Assembly (NCBI GenBank): GCA_031310005.1
Contig: CM062379.1
Location: 248,001-312,000, forward strand
Source: Dactylellina haptotyla
Lineage: Eukaryota; Ascomycota; Orbiliomycetes; Orbiliales; Orbiliaceae
Direction: 5' to 3'
Length of the DNA stretch: 64,000 nucleotides
Made by a program: the position numbers and the translations under genes. Shown in pieces: positions 10,790-22,601 of this stretch (position 1 is its first letter; each line of letters opens with the position of its first letter). The notes below the pieces were generated by a model. It had not been told where the DNA came from. It saw only the letters and a program-made list of their open reading frames with translations, and did not search any database.

Positions 10790-12544
10790 ATGCCGGTCCT
10801 CCTCGCGAGGCTAGTGCAAAATGGCCCAATCGTTGGTTGGCAGAGCGATCCAGATGGGCGAGGGACTATGGGTTTGATATGGGGTTGCGTTCTTACCCTC
10901 GCTCTCTGTGTCTGGAGCGCCTTGCATCTCAATATCCCCCCAAAGCATGATCCTCCCGCCCAATACTGGTTTCGTGTCGTTAGATGGGTTCTGCTTGGCG
11001 TTCTGGCACCTGAGCTTGTTCTTTGGGCTGCATGGCGACAGTGGAGTTCCGCCAAAATTCTTACCACAAGGATAAACGAGATACTGAAAGAAGAAGCCAA
11101 GCAAATAGAAAATCGCGAGAAAGATGGTATCAAAAGGAGAGACTCGTTCCCGCACCGAAGAAGACACAAATGGACACACTTGCATAGCTTCTACGTTAAT
11201 ATGGGCGGTTTCGTCTTTGATACTGATGAATCGACTGAAGAAGAAATGACTTTCATCCCGTACCACAAACGAATGACCCTTAGCCCAGAAGCCACGATAC
11301 TGCTTGCCAAATGCGGGCACCTACCGGATATCGATCCCGATGATATTAAAGATAAATCAAAAGCGGATAGCCTTGCCAAGGTGCTCGTCATCATGCAGGC
11401 GGGCTGGTTCCTCGTGCAGACTCTGGCTCGGCTCGCCCAGCACCTCCCCATCTCGCTTCTGGAGGTCAATACCATCGGGCATGTTTTATGCGCCTTAATT
11501 GTATACATCCTATGGTGGCATAAACCTCGAGAAGTCGGAGAGCCTACTGTTCTCTACGGTGACTGGGTCAGCCCTCTTTGTTCGTTCATGTACATGAGCA
11601 GCCGTCTTAGCGGCGCCAGATACCGGCGAGGTATCCGGCCCCCCGCTTGGATCTCCCCTGAACTCGAGAATCTGGTCTACCTCCCGCCGAGCCAGAAATC
11701 ACATGGGATAAACCGAGTGGATACAAGTGCCACGCTGAATGTCGAGGGCGAGAATAATTCTAGTTCAGAGGATATCGAACCACTGCGAACCGATGATGAT
11801 GAGCCCCGCCGTGTCCGTATTCACCCCTCAGCAACGTTCCACTCCACCTCTCCAACGGTTACCAACGACGAGTATGGCACCTTTAAGACCGAAATTCGGC
11901 GCCAAGACACTATTAACACAGCCAACCGCAAGCGTAAGCTCGGGTGGGAACTCGATCCGGAGTCTAATGATAGCGACACCCACCGCCAGACCCGTCGTTC
12001 CCTCTGTGCTGAAGCCTACCAGACTTACCCTGCCGTTCAGGCTTACTTTACCCCGAAGCCACAAACCCCACAAGAATATATCATGAAGCCAAGACAATTG
12101 CTTGTACCTGTCGCCATAAACTGGCCATCGGATTTTTTAATCGAGCAATTATCCGGTCAGGTAGTCGGTGTGGTCCTCTGGTTCGCTAGTATAATGTACG
12201 GCAGCGTCCATATCGCCGCATGGAAAGAATACTTTCCCACAAGGGTGGAGCAACTCATATGGCATCTTTCTGCAGGCTACATTGCCGCATCTGGAGTTTA
12301 CTGGACTGTGGCACATATTCTTTTTTTCTACTGGCGGTGGTTGGATGACTGGTGGGATAGATTCATCCGACTCAAAAATCACTGGTTACAGTATGTCGTC
12401 TACGGGTTTGGAATGACCTGCGCAGGACTGCTGTATATATTTTGCCGAGCATATCTGACGATCGAAGGTATCGTCAGTTTGCGGGCAGCTCCGATGTCGG
12501 TTTACGATACCGTGGATTGGACGAGGTTTATTCCACATTTTTAA
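10790..12544 (+). CDS. Large multi-pass membrane protein of an expanded fungal family
   Basis: A single uninterrupted frame of 584 residues. The start is a plain ATG preceded by a pyrimidine-rich leader. The N-terminus contains the family-like string SDPDGRGTMGLIWGCVLT, followed by membrane segments near residues 27-47 and 63-84 (VLLGVLAPELVLWAAWRQWS). A cytosolic helix rich in Lys/Glu follows, then FVFDTDE, then IPDIDPDD-type residues (here LPDIDPDDIKDKSKAD), then further hydrophobic segments near 200-245 and 448-560. A low-complexity acidic/Ser-rich region sits between (about 310-430). I recognise this architecture as a large uncharacterised family in filamentous ascomycetes, many copies of which are single-exon. 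Its biochemical role is unknown. Confidence 0.85.
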   Translation: MPVLLARLVQNGPIVGWQSDPDGRGTMGLIWGCVLTLALCVWSALHLNIPPKHDPPAQYWFRVVRWVLLGVLAPELVLWAAWRQWSSAKILTTRINEILKEEAKQIENREKDGIKRRDSFPHRRRHKWTHLHSFYVNMGGFVFDTDESTEEEMTFIPYHKRMTLSPEATILLAKCGHLPDIDPDDIKDKSKADSLAKVLVIMQAGWFLVQTLARLAQHLPISLLEVNTIGHVLCALIVYILWWHKPREVGEPTVLYGDWVSPLCSFMYMSSRLSGARYRRGIRPPAWISPELENLVYLPPSQKSHGINRVDTSATLNVEGENNSSSEDIEPLRTDDDEPRRVRIHPSATFHSTSPTVTNDEYGTFKTEIRRQDTINTANRKRKLGWELDPESNDSDTHRQTRRSLCAEAYQTYPAVQAYFTPKPQTPQEYIMKPRQLLVPVAINWPSDFLIEQLSGQVVGVVLWFASIMYGSVHIAAWKEYFPTRVEQLIWHLSAGYIAASGVYWTVAHILFFYWRWLDDWWDRFIRLKNHWLQYVVYGFGMTCAGLLYIFCRAYLTIEGIVSLRAAPMSVYDTVDWTRFIPHF

Positions 12545-13932
12545 GGAACGAACGGCTGGACTTTTGTTATCGTCCATGCATAATTAACGGCCGGCTTATG
12601 ACTGTTATGAGGATTTCGCATCGGGAAGGCCGGAAGGTTAAAACACATCTCATTGGTTCCATGGGACGGCGTCTGGAGTGCATATTTCACCGTACAAGTG
12701 ATTATATAATTTTGTATACACCCAAAAATATATCCATGTATATCACCGTACATATCACCGTATATAGATAGGAAAATAATCTATATTTTCAATAGTTCGA
12801 GACATCCCAACTGCCTGTAAGCGAGTAATTAAATGTGTCTTGACACTATCGTACAATGTTAGGTTTCCCGTTCGCATTGTAGATCTTAACATTGGACCCA
12901 CAGCATATATGTAGATCCGAGGGAAAGTGGACTCGTCGGTGCAGTCAGAAGTGCAATTTGGGGGGCTCGGAGGAGGAGAGTGGGACTATAAGCTAGGTTA
13001 AAGTAAGGTTTCATCTATAGCATCTAGCACGCTTTGAGCACCTGATGTCAATCCACTCAGGAACCAGGACACTCTGATAAAGCAACCACCGTTTTCTCAA
13101 CCGTTTTAACCTTTCGAGTCTAAAGTTTCACTGTTGAATAAAGCGTTCGAAAGTCAACGGCATTTACGCATAACCGAAGAAACAGTTGTTTACAGCGGCT
13201 TCACTGGGTTAAACCCCTGCAATAACACGCCACAAGCTTGCAAGCCTTAAGACAGACAAGGTCCTATGTTTTGTTTAAGTCCGAAATCAATACTGCGGCG
13301 CAAACAAACCGCTGTCATTTCTTGCACTCGAGAAGAATAGACTAGGGAAAGGTGAAACCAGGCACCTCGTCCAGCCAACTCAGATATGTTCCCAATTCCT
13401 CCGCCATGGAGCGGACCACGTGGCTGAGGTCATCAAATATTAGAGACACTTCAAGGTAAAACAACCGGCATTGCAGTATCTCCCTTACGGATTAGGATAT
13501 ATCTCGGGTGGGATACGTCAAAAATAGTAAAAGAGGCTAGAAAATAATTAACTTCGTCACCTTGCGGCACAGGACATTTGAGGAAGAAACAAGTTACAAA
13601 TTATGTAGACATGAAGTTATTCCCTGCTTGAGTGGTGTTTTTATTCTCTTTTTCTAGAAACAATAGGATGATAAAAAAGCAAACCCGCTTGGAACACTAG
13701 ATTTAGCAGGGAATAGCTTCAAAGAGGGGTCCCATGCCGCACTGGTATATGTATGCCAACCACGACACCAATTTACGCAGAATCAAGATTATCGAAATTC
13801 CTTTACTTATTAAAAACCATTCCATTAGAACGACCAGAACAGATCAAAAAATCAAGCCACCATCTACGAAACTACAAACTTCTCGATTAACAGCTATACC
13901 AAGCCCTACTCACTTTAATAAATACCTCAAAA
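12545..13932. other. Intergenic, about 1.4 kb
   Basis: No gene or RNA supported. The first 230 bases contain the probable 3' UTR of the membrane protein gene, with AT-rich ATATCACCGTATAT-type short repeats near 12740-12770. Confidence 0.4.
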
Positions 13933-14651
13933 ATGACTGCCGACTACGAGGATGGAGCAAACATCATCGATGTTCAGAGGTATGTGGTTTTGACAACAAC
14001 AAGAGGCTGGACCAACAAATCCTAACCCACGAAAAGTGCCGATGTGTTCAAAAAGATACTCCAAGAAAATCCTCACGTCAACGTAATTTTCTATACCGGA
14101 GACTGGGAACAGAGTTACAGGGACGCATTCTCGTATCAATATAGATGTTATTCTATCCTTTACCCCCGAATGAAATTCTGCCGAGTCCGTAAAGACTGCT
14201 TCGAAGTCACCGACAACATACTACTCAAGTTCGGATTCCACCCCGAAGAGCATATTGAAACCACTGGAGCCTGGGGTATTAAAGATGGAAGAAAAGATAG
14301 TGAAACTGGTAACAATCGTATGTATTCATCAATGCGTCCCCAGGTCCTCGAATTTTCGCTTTGCGCCGGTAGTCCGAGTGGTCATGGCCAAGAATGTCTT
14401 GCGACACCTTCGAGCCACCGCCACCACCGACGCATACCAGCCATCCACCTACCCAACTACTCGTTTTGAATTTGAGCCCCCGTTCCTTATTGTTAATTTA
14501 AATGCTAACCACAGTTGTTTTTTCTATAGTTGTATACTTCGGCTTTTGCAATGAGCTCCCAGTGGAGCATCTCCCTGCAGATATCTCTCGTTTCCAGGCG
14601 GCTCTAGATAGACTACAAGCCAACTCCGTTAACAATACAATCCAAGTTTGA
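13933..14651 (+). CDS. Small orphan protein, possible degenerate thioredoxin-like fold
   Basis: Proposed exons 13933..13979, 14037..14308, 14373..14462 and 14530..14651 give 176 residues. The first intron is strong (GTATGT donor, CCTAACC branch). The last two are chosen by phase: one acceptor is TAG at 14370-14372 and one donor is the weak GTTTTG at 14463. Residues about 17-65 (VFKKILQENPHVNVIFYTGD) have the helix-then-strand pattern of a thioredoxin fold. The position of a CXXC active site carries DWEQS instead, so no redox activity is expected. The C-terminus (VYFGFCNELPVEHLPADI) looks coding. I do not recognise a family. The exon 1-2 core is fairly safe; the 3' half is tentative. Confidence 0.5.
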
Positions 14652-17275
14652 CCACCCATCTCCTCATTTTAGCTCGACGAATTAATGAGCGCAAGACATG
14701 TTTCAAGAACCTTATAACTGATTTTTCAATTTCATTTCTCATCAGTGTGGTCATAAGAGGAAAATGACTAAAGCACGTAAAGGAAAAAATCTTCGCATCT
14801 AGTTTCATTATCTTTCATTTTCTTGGTCGATTTCCTTCCGTTGTACAGCATTCCTATAATCTTTCATTTTTCGATTTTCGATTCTTCTTCAACAATCTTC
14901 TTTTCGCTTCAACTGATATACTATACCTCGATTTACGGTTCTTTGGATTCTCTTAATGTTGTTACGGAACTTTGGGTTACAGATCATTGTTTTATTTCTT
15001 TCTCTCGTTACCTTGGCCGTTTTACTGGTAAAATAGTATTGTTTAGCTTTCGAGGAGTTCGCTATTCTCTGTTTCTTTATCTCCATGACTGGCGTATGTA
15101 GGATATATATATATTTGTTTGAACGCTATTTAGCAATACAGTCTCAAGTCATATACTTTGGCAACACTTCAAAGCCTCCTCCACTATCCTTTTCTCTTTA
15201 TTCATTCCGGCCGATCAAGAGTAGCGAGATGACATCAGCATAAGTAATGCCATTTCCAGGGTTCAATATTACCACCATGTAGTGCCATTTCCTAGCACCT
15301 TGTTCAACGCGAATTCGTTGTTCGGCATTGGTCTTGTCCCTCAGGTTCTCTTTATTGAACCTACTATTCGTATGTGGGTTTATTTGACCAGAGTTCCATA
15401 ACCAGACCACTACTTTAATCTTGTCAGACACACTCTGGGAATTACTTTCCACAGCTTAACTATAAGATATATTTGACTCCAGCGTGACTGTGCAACGTTC
15501 ATTCCTTCCCCCTCCCTCAACCTCTTCCGCACATCCCTTTCTTCTCCGGCACTAAGAAATATTTCGACAGCCGCAAAGTTTACAATAATGTCTACCTACA
15601 AACTTAATTCCTTTTCTGTTCTTCCTCCTTTCTCCTTCTTCCCCAACTTCATTCAACTGATCCTTCCAATTCACCTTCCAGTAGACTTGCTCGAAAGCCT
15701 GTTCCTTTATACGTCAGACACATAATCTAAGCCCTATATATAAGGGCCTCATAACATATCAAGTCATGATGTCGTCGCCTGCGCGGCCTTTGCAGCTAAC
15801 GTTAAGCAGGTTTCTCAACCACATGTCTACAACGTTGCAGAGACCAAGATTCCCAATTTTATCTTGATGTTAGGTATAAAATTGGGATCTGACGAGCATG
15901 GCTCAATATATGCGATAGCAATCGACACATTATCCTATTTCAATATATACTTCATTGCATAGGAGATGAAATTAATCCCATGTCCGTACCTGAAGAATCA
16001 GGGAAATGGCAAATTCGCAACACCTCGCAGATCACCCACAATGTCCAAAAAAGTTGTTCAGCACAAGAGCATAGAAATCTTTTGCCGCTTTTGTCTACCC
16101 TTCGCGATCACGACATGGGTTCATTTCTACATCATCCACCGTCTTGCACCATAGAATTGTCAAAATTAACATTGACCCGAGCGAGCCAGACAACTTTCCA
16201 TCAAGTTCCTGCCGACGCACAAGCTCCGAACAGGGTCCGTGCTTGCCCTGTTCTTCTGGCCAATAAAAAATCACGGCTATCTCGCTAAAACCCCAGACCC
16301 ACTCAGCTCCCCCCTGTTCAAAAATGGCCGGGATTTGCCAGCAAAGAATTCCTTTATCACAGGAACAAGAGCTGAAGGCGTTGGTGGCTCCCCGTCCTCA
16401 TGATCGTGATCATTCATCGATATCCTGCATGAAGAGCAAAAGGAGAAAAATTTTCGAGAAAAACAAGAGATACATGCAAGGTGTCAAATGGCGGATATAT
16501 GCTTATGAGATATAGAGTAGGAGGTTATAGACGTACTCTAATTTTCCCCTTGGCCCTGTATCCTCCCCGCATTTTAGCTTGTGATTGGGTTTTTCTGTCT
16601 CCTTGAGCCAGCTATCGGTGAGGGGTCGATAAGCAATACGGCTGTTGCAACGTCTGTGAGAGTTACATCATATCATAACAAGATATGCGACCCGCTCGTA
16701 CTACTTGGCAGGTAATCTTGATAATACGAATTTCGCCATTTATGCTAGTGATAGCCTCAACGATTTCCCAAGAGAGTCTCTTTGATTTGATAGACACATT
16801 AAATATTTCCATTGACCATGAATCTTTTCAAAATTTCTCAATTTTTTCCATTCAGTCCAATTACTTACACTGACATGCACCTAGCTAACATAAACGAGAC
16901 TACCTCAATTGCTCAAACCGAATTTTATATGCAGTGACAAAAAAAAACCAAACCAAAGACCCAAATAAGAAAGATTTCATTACAACAAAAACGCTTCCAA
17001 AAAAGACGTGGCTTCTGAGAGAGAGATAGAGGAGATATGGAATCGAAATACCGCCCAGTAAAAAAGCAGATATTGGCATAAAAAATCCAAAAGAAAAACA
17101 CCTGAAACCTCTTAGATAATCAGAAAAGGGGATATAATATAAGATAAGATCTGTGTGCAAAAGAACCAGAATTGGAGAATCGTAACAAAAAAAAGGATAA
17201 TCGACGCTCGCCATGTTTAATACAAAATTCCAAAAGAGGCGTGTATATCTTAAGAGGAAGTTTTCGACGTGAAGA
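14652..17275. other. Intergenic, about 2.6 kb
   Basis: Open frames here (for example 14823-15101 and 15980-16288) have poor composition and no domain. The only structured element seen is the inverted repeat near 15851. The right end should hold the 3' UTR of the RING gene. Confidence 0.45.
15851..15887. repeat. Perfect 12-bp inverted repeat with 13-base loop
   Basis: TCCCAATTTTAT at 15851-15862 is matched by ATAAAATTGGGA at 15876-15887. It could form a hairpin in RNA or be a dyad binding site. It lies more than 1 kb from any gene I can call. Confidence 0.7.
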
Positions 17276-20200
17276 TCAAGACCGGAATACCTTGATCTTC
17301 TTCTCGACGCGTGCCCGACAAACCGGGCAATTGCTACGCGGCGCAACAACACCTTCAGGACGACCTGGAGCAGTCGGTGCAACGGTATCAGCGCACCATT
17401 GGCAAAGAACAAGATGGGCACAAGGGAGCAGGACTATAGTTACATGTTAGCGATCGATGCGAGCGAATAAAAATCGGAATTCAGCAGCAAGACTTACCGA
17501 TATCGGCTATCTGTCCGTAGCAAACCTTGCAATCCGCCATGATCTTTAAATCTTCCTCTTTCATGTTGTCAGGACGTTCCGGGTGATCGAGAGTCCTCGT
17601 GCTTGGGGGGTTATTATTATTATTTCTATTATTATTACCGTTGCTTTCGGAGCCAGGATGGCGGCCCCAACGGTGAGGGAATCCCATGACGCCACCTTCA
17701 CGAGTGCCGTTTACGAGATTTGCTATATCCCGTATCGTCTCATTATGTCTGGATCGCAGGAGCTCATCACGTTCACGGATTCGACGCGATCGCTCGACGC
17801 GGGAGGGTCTGAAATTCTGAAACTCTTCAGCTCCAAGATTTGAATGTGTGGACTGGCCAGCTAGAGGCCTATGCTCCTCAGAGCTCATTGTGAAATGTCG
17901 GCGAAGACGGGAGGTACGAAGATGAGAAGGAGCTTCGTTCGGTGGGAATCGAGAGAGGTAACCGTCTACCAAAGTGCTAAAGAAACTATCATCATCCCCA
18001 AGTGGTGGATCGAGAGGGTTGAAATCTTCGTAATCGTCAGAGTTCGAAGAATGTTCGTCTTCGGGAGTAATTCCAAATGGGAGGCCTGGGCTATCGTCAG
18101 GCGAACGAGTGTTGGCGTTTGTAGGAGGGCTATGGTGGTGATGGTGCGTTGGCCAATTCGAAGTGTACCAACTATTGAGGGGGGCTGCTCGTGCCGTGCT
18201 ACTGCCGTTGTTGATTTGATTCTGTGCATGCAACTGGTCTATTTGCCTTTGAAGGTTTGCGCGCTGGAGAAATTCGTATTGGCGGTTGCGATGTTCTTGG
18301 AGCCTTCGCAGATTTGCCTCAGGATTAGATCCTTCTTGGTTTTGCAGGAATTCACGGTGCTCGGCTTCTGTCTCGCGTTGGCGGCGTCGGATCTCTTCAG
18401 CTTGTCGGTACTCTTCATACCCCTGGGCAAACCTAGGCATTGGAAACGAGATATCAGTAAACTTGTTGAGATTGCATGAGGCCGTTGCAATTGGATAGAA
18501 GGATGATATGAAGACCTGCGGAAATTCAAGAGTTAAGATGTAGCTTACATTGTGCGAATTGGGCTTTCATAGTCGTCCCTTTCCACATCCGCTCTAGTAC
18601 CAAGCGCTTGGGCAATTGTGTTTGTCGTTCTTTCCCTCCTTCTTGATGAAACACTCCCAGGGAAGCCATCGCTACCGGTAGAAGTCTGTCGATTATGGCC
18701 AAGTGCGTTGTTGTTATTAGAAACAGAGCCGCCTCTCGGGCGAGTTAATGTTCTAGGAGGCGAAAATCTCGGGGCGGGAAGATGCGGTAGACTAGGTAGG
18801 AAATTGGGTGGCAATCGGTGTGTCGGTGAGTTCAAGCTGTTTCGAGCTTGTGAAGATTCAGCGGGAGGCATATTGGTAGCTTGGTTCGCTGTATTTTGGT
18901 CAAGCGAATGAGGACGCAAGATCCTTCTATTTGGGAAGATAAATGGAGCTTCTCCAGGATTAGAAGGTCCTGGAATTGCACCGAGAGAGCTACCCGTTGA
19001 AGTATTGGTTGTTGGTGTATTGCTAGAGCTATCACGCCTCGACGGAACGGGTGCCTGGGCGTCGTTCGCTTGATTCCGGCCCTGCCCGCCTGGAAACTGC
19101 GATACATTCCAGGGCTCGCTTGTCGGAGAGGTTTGAATGAAACGTCTCAAGGACGTGTTTGCAGGGGGCTCGGTATCGCCAGGTCTCGATGCTTCATTAG
19201 GATTACTAACAAATCCATTCGTGCCCTCCGAATTTTGACTGCTCGAGGGGATATCGCTCATGATAGCATCGACGACGGTGCTATCGACGCTCGTTCTGTT
19301 CGTGTTTGTGTGGGCGGACGAGCTGGCTGAAAGCGGCCGCTGGTCCCACTCGTTTTCATTTCTCTCGCGAAGTTGGCGGCGACGATCTGCTGCAGTACGA
19401 TCTGTCTCAATATCTGATGTTACGGACGCAAGAGTGCGAGACCGTTGAGAGCGTAGGAAAGAAGTAACAGGTCGGTTTAAAGAATGAGTGCGGGAATGAG
19501 AACTGAAGAGAGATTCTTGATGAATTTCGGATAGGGGTTCAGGAAGAATGGAATGAGATACAGCAGATTGAGCAGAAGGCAAACTCTCGGAAGCGGTAGC
19601 AGCAGCAGCAGCATTAAAAGACGTACCGGCTGTGATGCGTCCAGTTTCACGATCACGGTCTCGTTCCCGCTCCCTATCAATAATCGTGGAGGACCGGCGG
19701 TTTCCTGATCCTGGCGGGGGGTTTGAACGGCTGATAACCGAGTCTTCGAACGGAGTGCTACCACGCCGGCGGCTTGGCCGGTTGGGTGAGGTTCGGGGTG
19801 GAGGGCTCGTTATCGTGTTTGTGCTCAGAGATATTCCAGCCAACGATGATCGATTCTCTGCTGTGGGGGTCTGGTGGGAGCTAGCATTCCCATGGCCATT
19901 CCCAGTGTTTCCCAGAGCTTGCGTGGAGGATGCCTGCAAAAAGTTACCTAACGTCGCTACACGCGAGAAGCTAGTCCCGAGGTGTCCAAGATTCGGAGGC
20001 CCAGAAGTGCTCCCCTCACTATTACTGCCGCTGCCACCGCTAACACCGTTCCCGCTCCCACCGCTGCTGCTACCGGAACTCATCATGGTCGAAGTGCTCG
20101 GGACATCGAAAGGGCCGGGGTTACTCAGGAGCTGGAAATACTCGTCCGTCGCCTGGACACTCAGCCCACCGACCCTCGACTGCCTGTCCAGTTCCGTCAT

Positions 20201-21800
20201 CCTTTTGGCTTTGTAACGAGCGTTGTGATACTGGGCGAGCAAGGTTTGGAACTCTGGGGAATATCTCGGCTCGTCAGCTATCCTGCCCTCCAGCTCACCC
20301 CAAGTTCTGATGTGCTCAGCAACAACCGGGTGATATTCGTTGGAGAAATTTGGGTTCATGAGTCGGAATATAGCGTAAGATTGGGGGAACCCATCCTCAG
20401 GTGACAGTATAGCAGCTTGTGCGGAGGGGGTGAGGGAGTGTCGGGCAGACTCGGACAGCGTGAGGGTTGGAACAGAGGGCGGCGGCACGTTCGGAGGGGT
20501 CCCCAAGTGGAAGAGGTCCCAGGCGGTTATACGAGGCTGGTTGTCCCGGTATGGAGGTATTCTCGAGTTCAGTCTATCCCAGTAATCTGAAGGTCAAAGC
20601 ACGATACCCACGCACCATCGAGTGGAGGTGGTGAAGTCGTTTGGTTAGCAGGCCGGCCGTAGTTTCAAGAGGGCACGATCACAAGACGGATGTTAAATAT
20701 AAGCAAAGTCCCGGCCCTGACCTGCCTGCCATAGCTCGCGTAGCCGGAGTTTAAGCAGCCCCGCGAGGGTTTACGCTGTCTCAGCATAAATACCACAGCA
20801 GAGGTAGGTAGTATCATGTAACGTTAACGCCGCTCGTTTGTTCCGCCAGCTGCTCGAAGGGGAGCTTCGGGCAAAAAGCAGTTACAAATCAACGAAACAT
20901 GGGTTCCGAGGGGTTCAACACACGAAGGACGGCAATCTGTAGGCCGCGGTCCTTTTGGATGATATCAACGTGTAGGACCTCACAGGAACCGGGCGGAAGG
21001 GTTATGGAGCACAGCGACGGGCAGAGGGGCAGCACCTGGACGATGCGAAGATGAAATAAGAAAAAGAGAAAAGGCTAATATACCTCTGCAACATGAGCAA
21101 TAATGAGCCCATCTGGGAGCATCCACAACCACGCCAATCCCGTCAACATATCTGGAAGTTTTGTTGTACCAATTTAGCTTTCTGTCCAATTCCTCACTGG
21201 GCTTTTAACAAAGCTTGATGCATAAAATCGCGCTTTAGAATAGCCCTAAACTTTTTCGATAGTGGGGTGTACGGGAAGGCAAAACGTAACAGCGACAAAG
21301 GTATTCGGATCCCGGAAAGGCGGTATTCGTTTTCGTCGCTTCGGATCCGGAGGAGTTGAGGTTAAGGGGATGGGCACCGACGGAAAGTGAAGGGAAGGGG
21401 AAAAAAAAAGGCAAGAGGGAGTTGGAGCCCGATCGGGTCTATCGGGATTAAGAAAAGCAAAAGAGAGTGGGTGGATCATGATAATTTATAAGTACCTTTC
21501 GTAATACTGCTCATGGGCCCTGGTGTCGGCACAGGAGCAGCACTCTCCTTGGTGAATGGAACACCTCGTAGAGTCCTTGTGTGCGCATTTCTCGGTCGCG
21601 GGAATTGGAGCTTGCGAAGATAGCGGGGTGTTCCCTAAAACCGACGACGACGAACGAGGTATCGACGATTGAGAACTGGGTCCGGCCTGGCCAACGGGCC
21701 CTCCCAGATTGCGACTGCTGTGACCAGCTGAGTTAATCGTCGACGGTGTCAGGAACAGTGGTGCTGCTTGTGATGCTGGTGCTGCGGGAGGCAAGTCCAT
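17276..21800 (-). CDS. Large RING-finger protein, probable E3 ubiquitin ligase
   Basis: Five exons: 21800..21496, 21196..21084, 20586..18549, 18432..17498 and 17433..17276, 1,182 residues, with phase consistent throughout. The two 5' introns are long for a fungus (299 and 497 bases). The N-terminal ~140 residues hold a cysteine cluster (CAHKDSTRCSIHQGECCSC) and a second CSCC after a conserved aromatic stretch. Residues about 145-820 are mostly disordered and rich in Ser, Asn and Pro, after a helical block (FRLMNPNFSNEYHPVVAEHI). A coiled-coil-like Gln/Glu/Arg block with a His5 run follows. The last ~60 residues are a C3HC4 RING: CKVCYGQ, LPCAHLVLCQWC, NCPVCRARV. A single C-terminal RING is typical of substrate-selecting E3 ligases; the target is unknown. 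Length and low complexity suggest a scaffold. Confidence 0.85.
17611..17637. repeat. TTA-type trinucleotide tract
   Basis: An imperfect TTA/TTATT run lies inside the RING gene. On the coding strand it encodes an asparagine run just before the RING. Confidence 0.8.
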
Positions 21801-22577
21801 GCCCGTCGGATTTCTGTGGGGTAGAAACTCGGGCTGTTTGTGTCGTTGGGGACCTTTCGAAATGAAGGGAGGCGGAAAACCAGCTCACAACAACGTCTTC
21901 GGATTCATAGGGTTTCCGGTCGAGATAACGGCAGTTTTGATGTCGGGAGGGTGAGGGATCTCCAGTCGAGGCAGAGGGAAATGGGGTTTTCGAGGTCTGG
22001 GTATTTTACGTATTACTACTAGTGGCGAACAGTTGGTTCAATCACACATATAACCCAAAGCAGGCTTGGTGGCAGCTGGTCGATAATAGCAGCGACTGTA
22101 TGGTGGTTTGTGGCGTATCGATATCCTATCGCTCGGGGCCCTCGAGTTTTGGTGGGATCCTTGGAATGTTGGAAACTCTAGACAATAGAAAACGAGAGTG
22201 GGATGATGACTTGATGCAAATGATTAAGTCACCACTCAGCGGAGAGGCTAAATGCCTCGGGAGTTCAGATACCTAGAAGGTTGGCGGAAATAGAGAGCTT
22301 GGAGTAATCCGGATGCTCACAGGAGTAGCACTTTCTCGTGCTTGATTCAGTGAGGCTTCGGGGCACTTATTGGAGAATACCGCCATGCTTCCAGTGCCTG
22401 CTCCGTTTGGCTGGTTGGGCCGATACAACTCTGCGGGCGTTTAGCTTCGCAGGTGACACTGGGGGACTTCGACAAAAAAGGGAGCCTATAGGCTCTAAGT
22501 CCAAATATTCGCATTTGTCAGAGAATTATTGAAACTAGTGCTAATTCTAAGCCGTGTCTCTCTGTGCTTCTTCCCTC

Positions 22578-22601
22578 TTTTTTTTTTTTTTTTTTTTTTT
22601 T
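22578..22601. repeat. Poly-T run, 24 bases
   Basis: Twenty-four consecutive T on the plus strand, followed by TGTTATTGAC and an A-rich stretch. It could be a simple slippage tract or the A-tail scar of a retroposed sequence on the minus strand. No flanking duplication was recognised. Confidence 0.9.

Noticed and set aside
10358-10950. Open frames on both strands before the 584-residue gene
   Set aside because: They overlap each other, lack domains and sit in the leader of the clearly coding gene.
19632-20404. Plus-strand frames of 140-194 codons opposite the RING gene
   Set aside because: They mirror the Ser/Gly/Pro-rich coding strand and have no domain or splice context.
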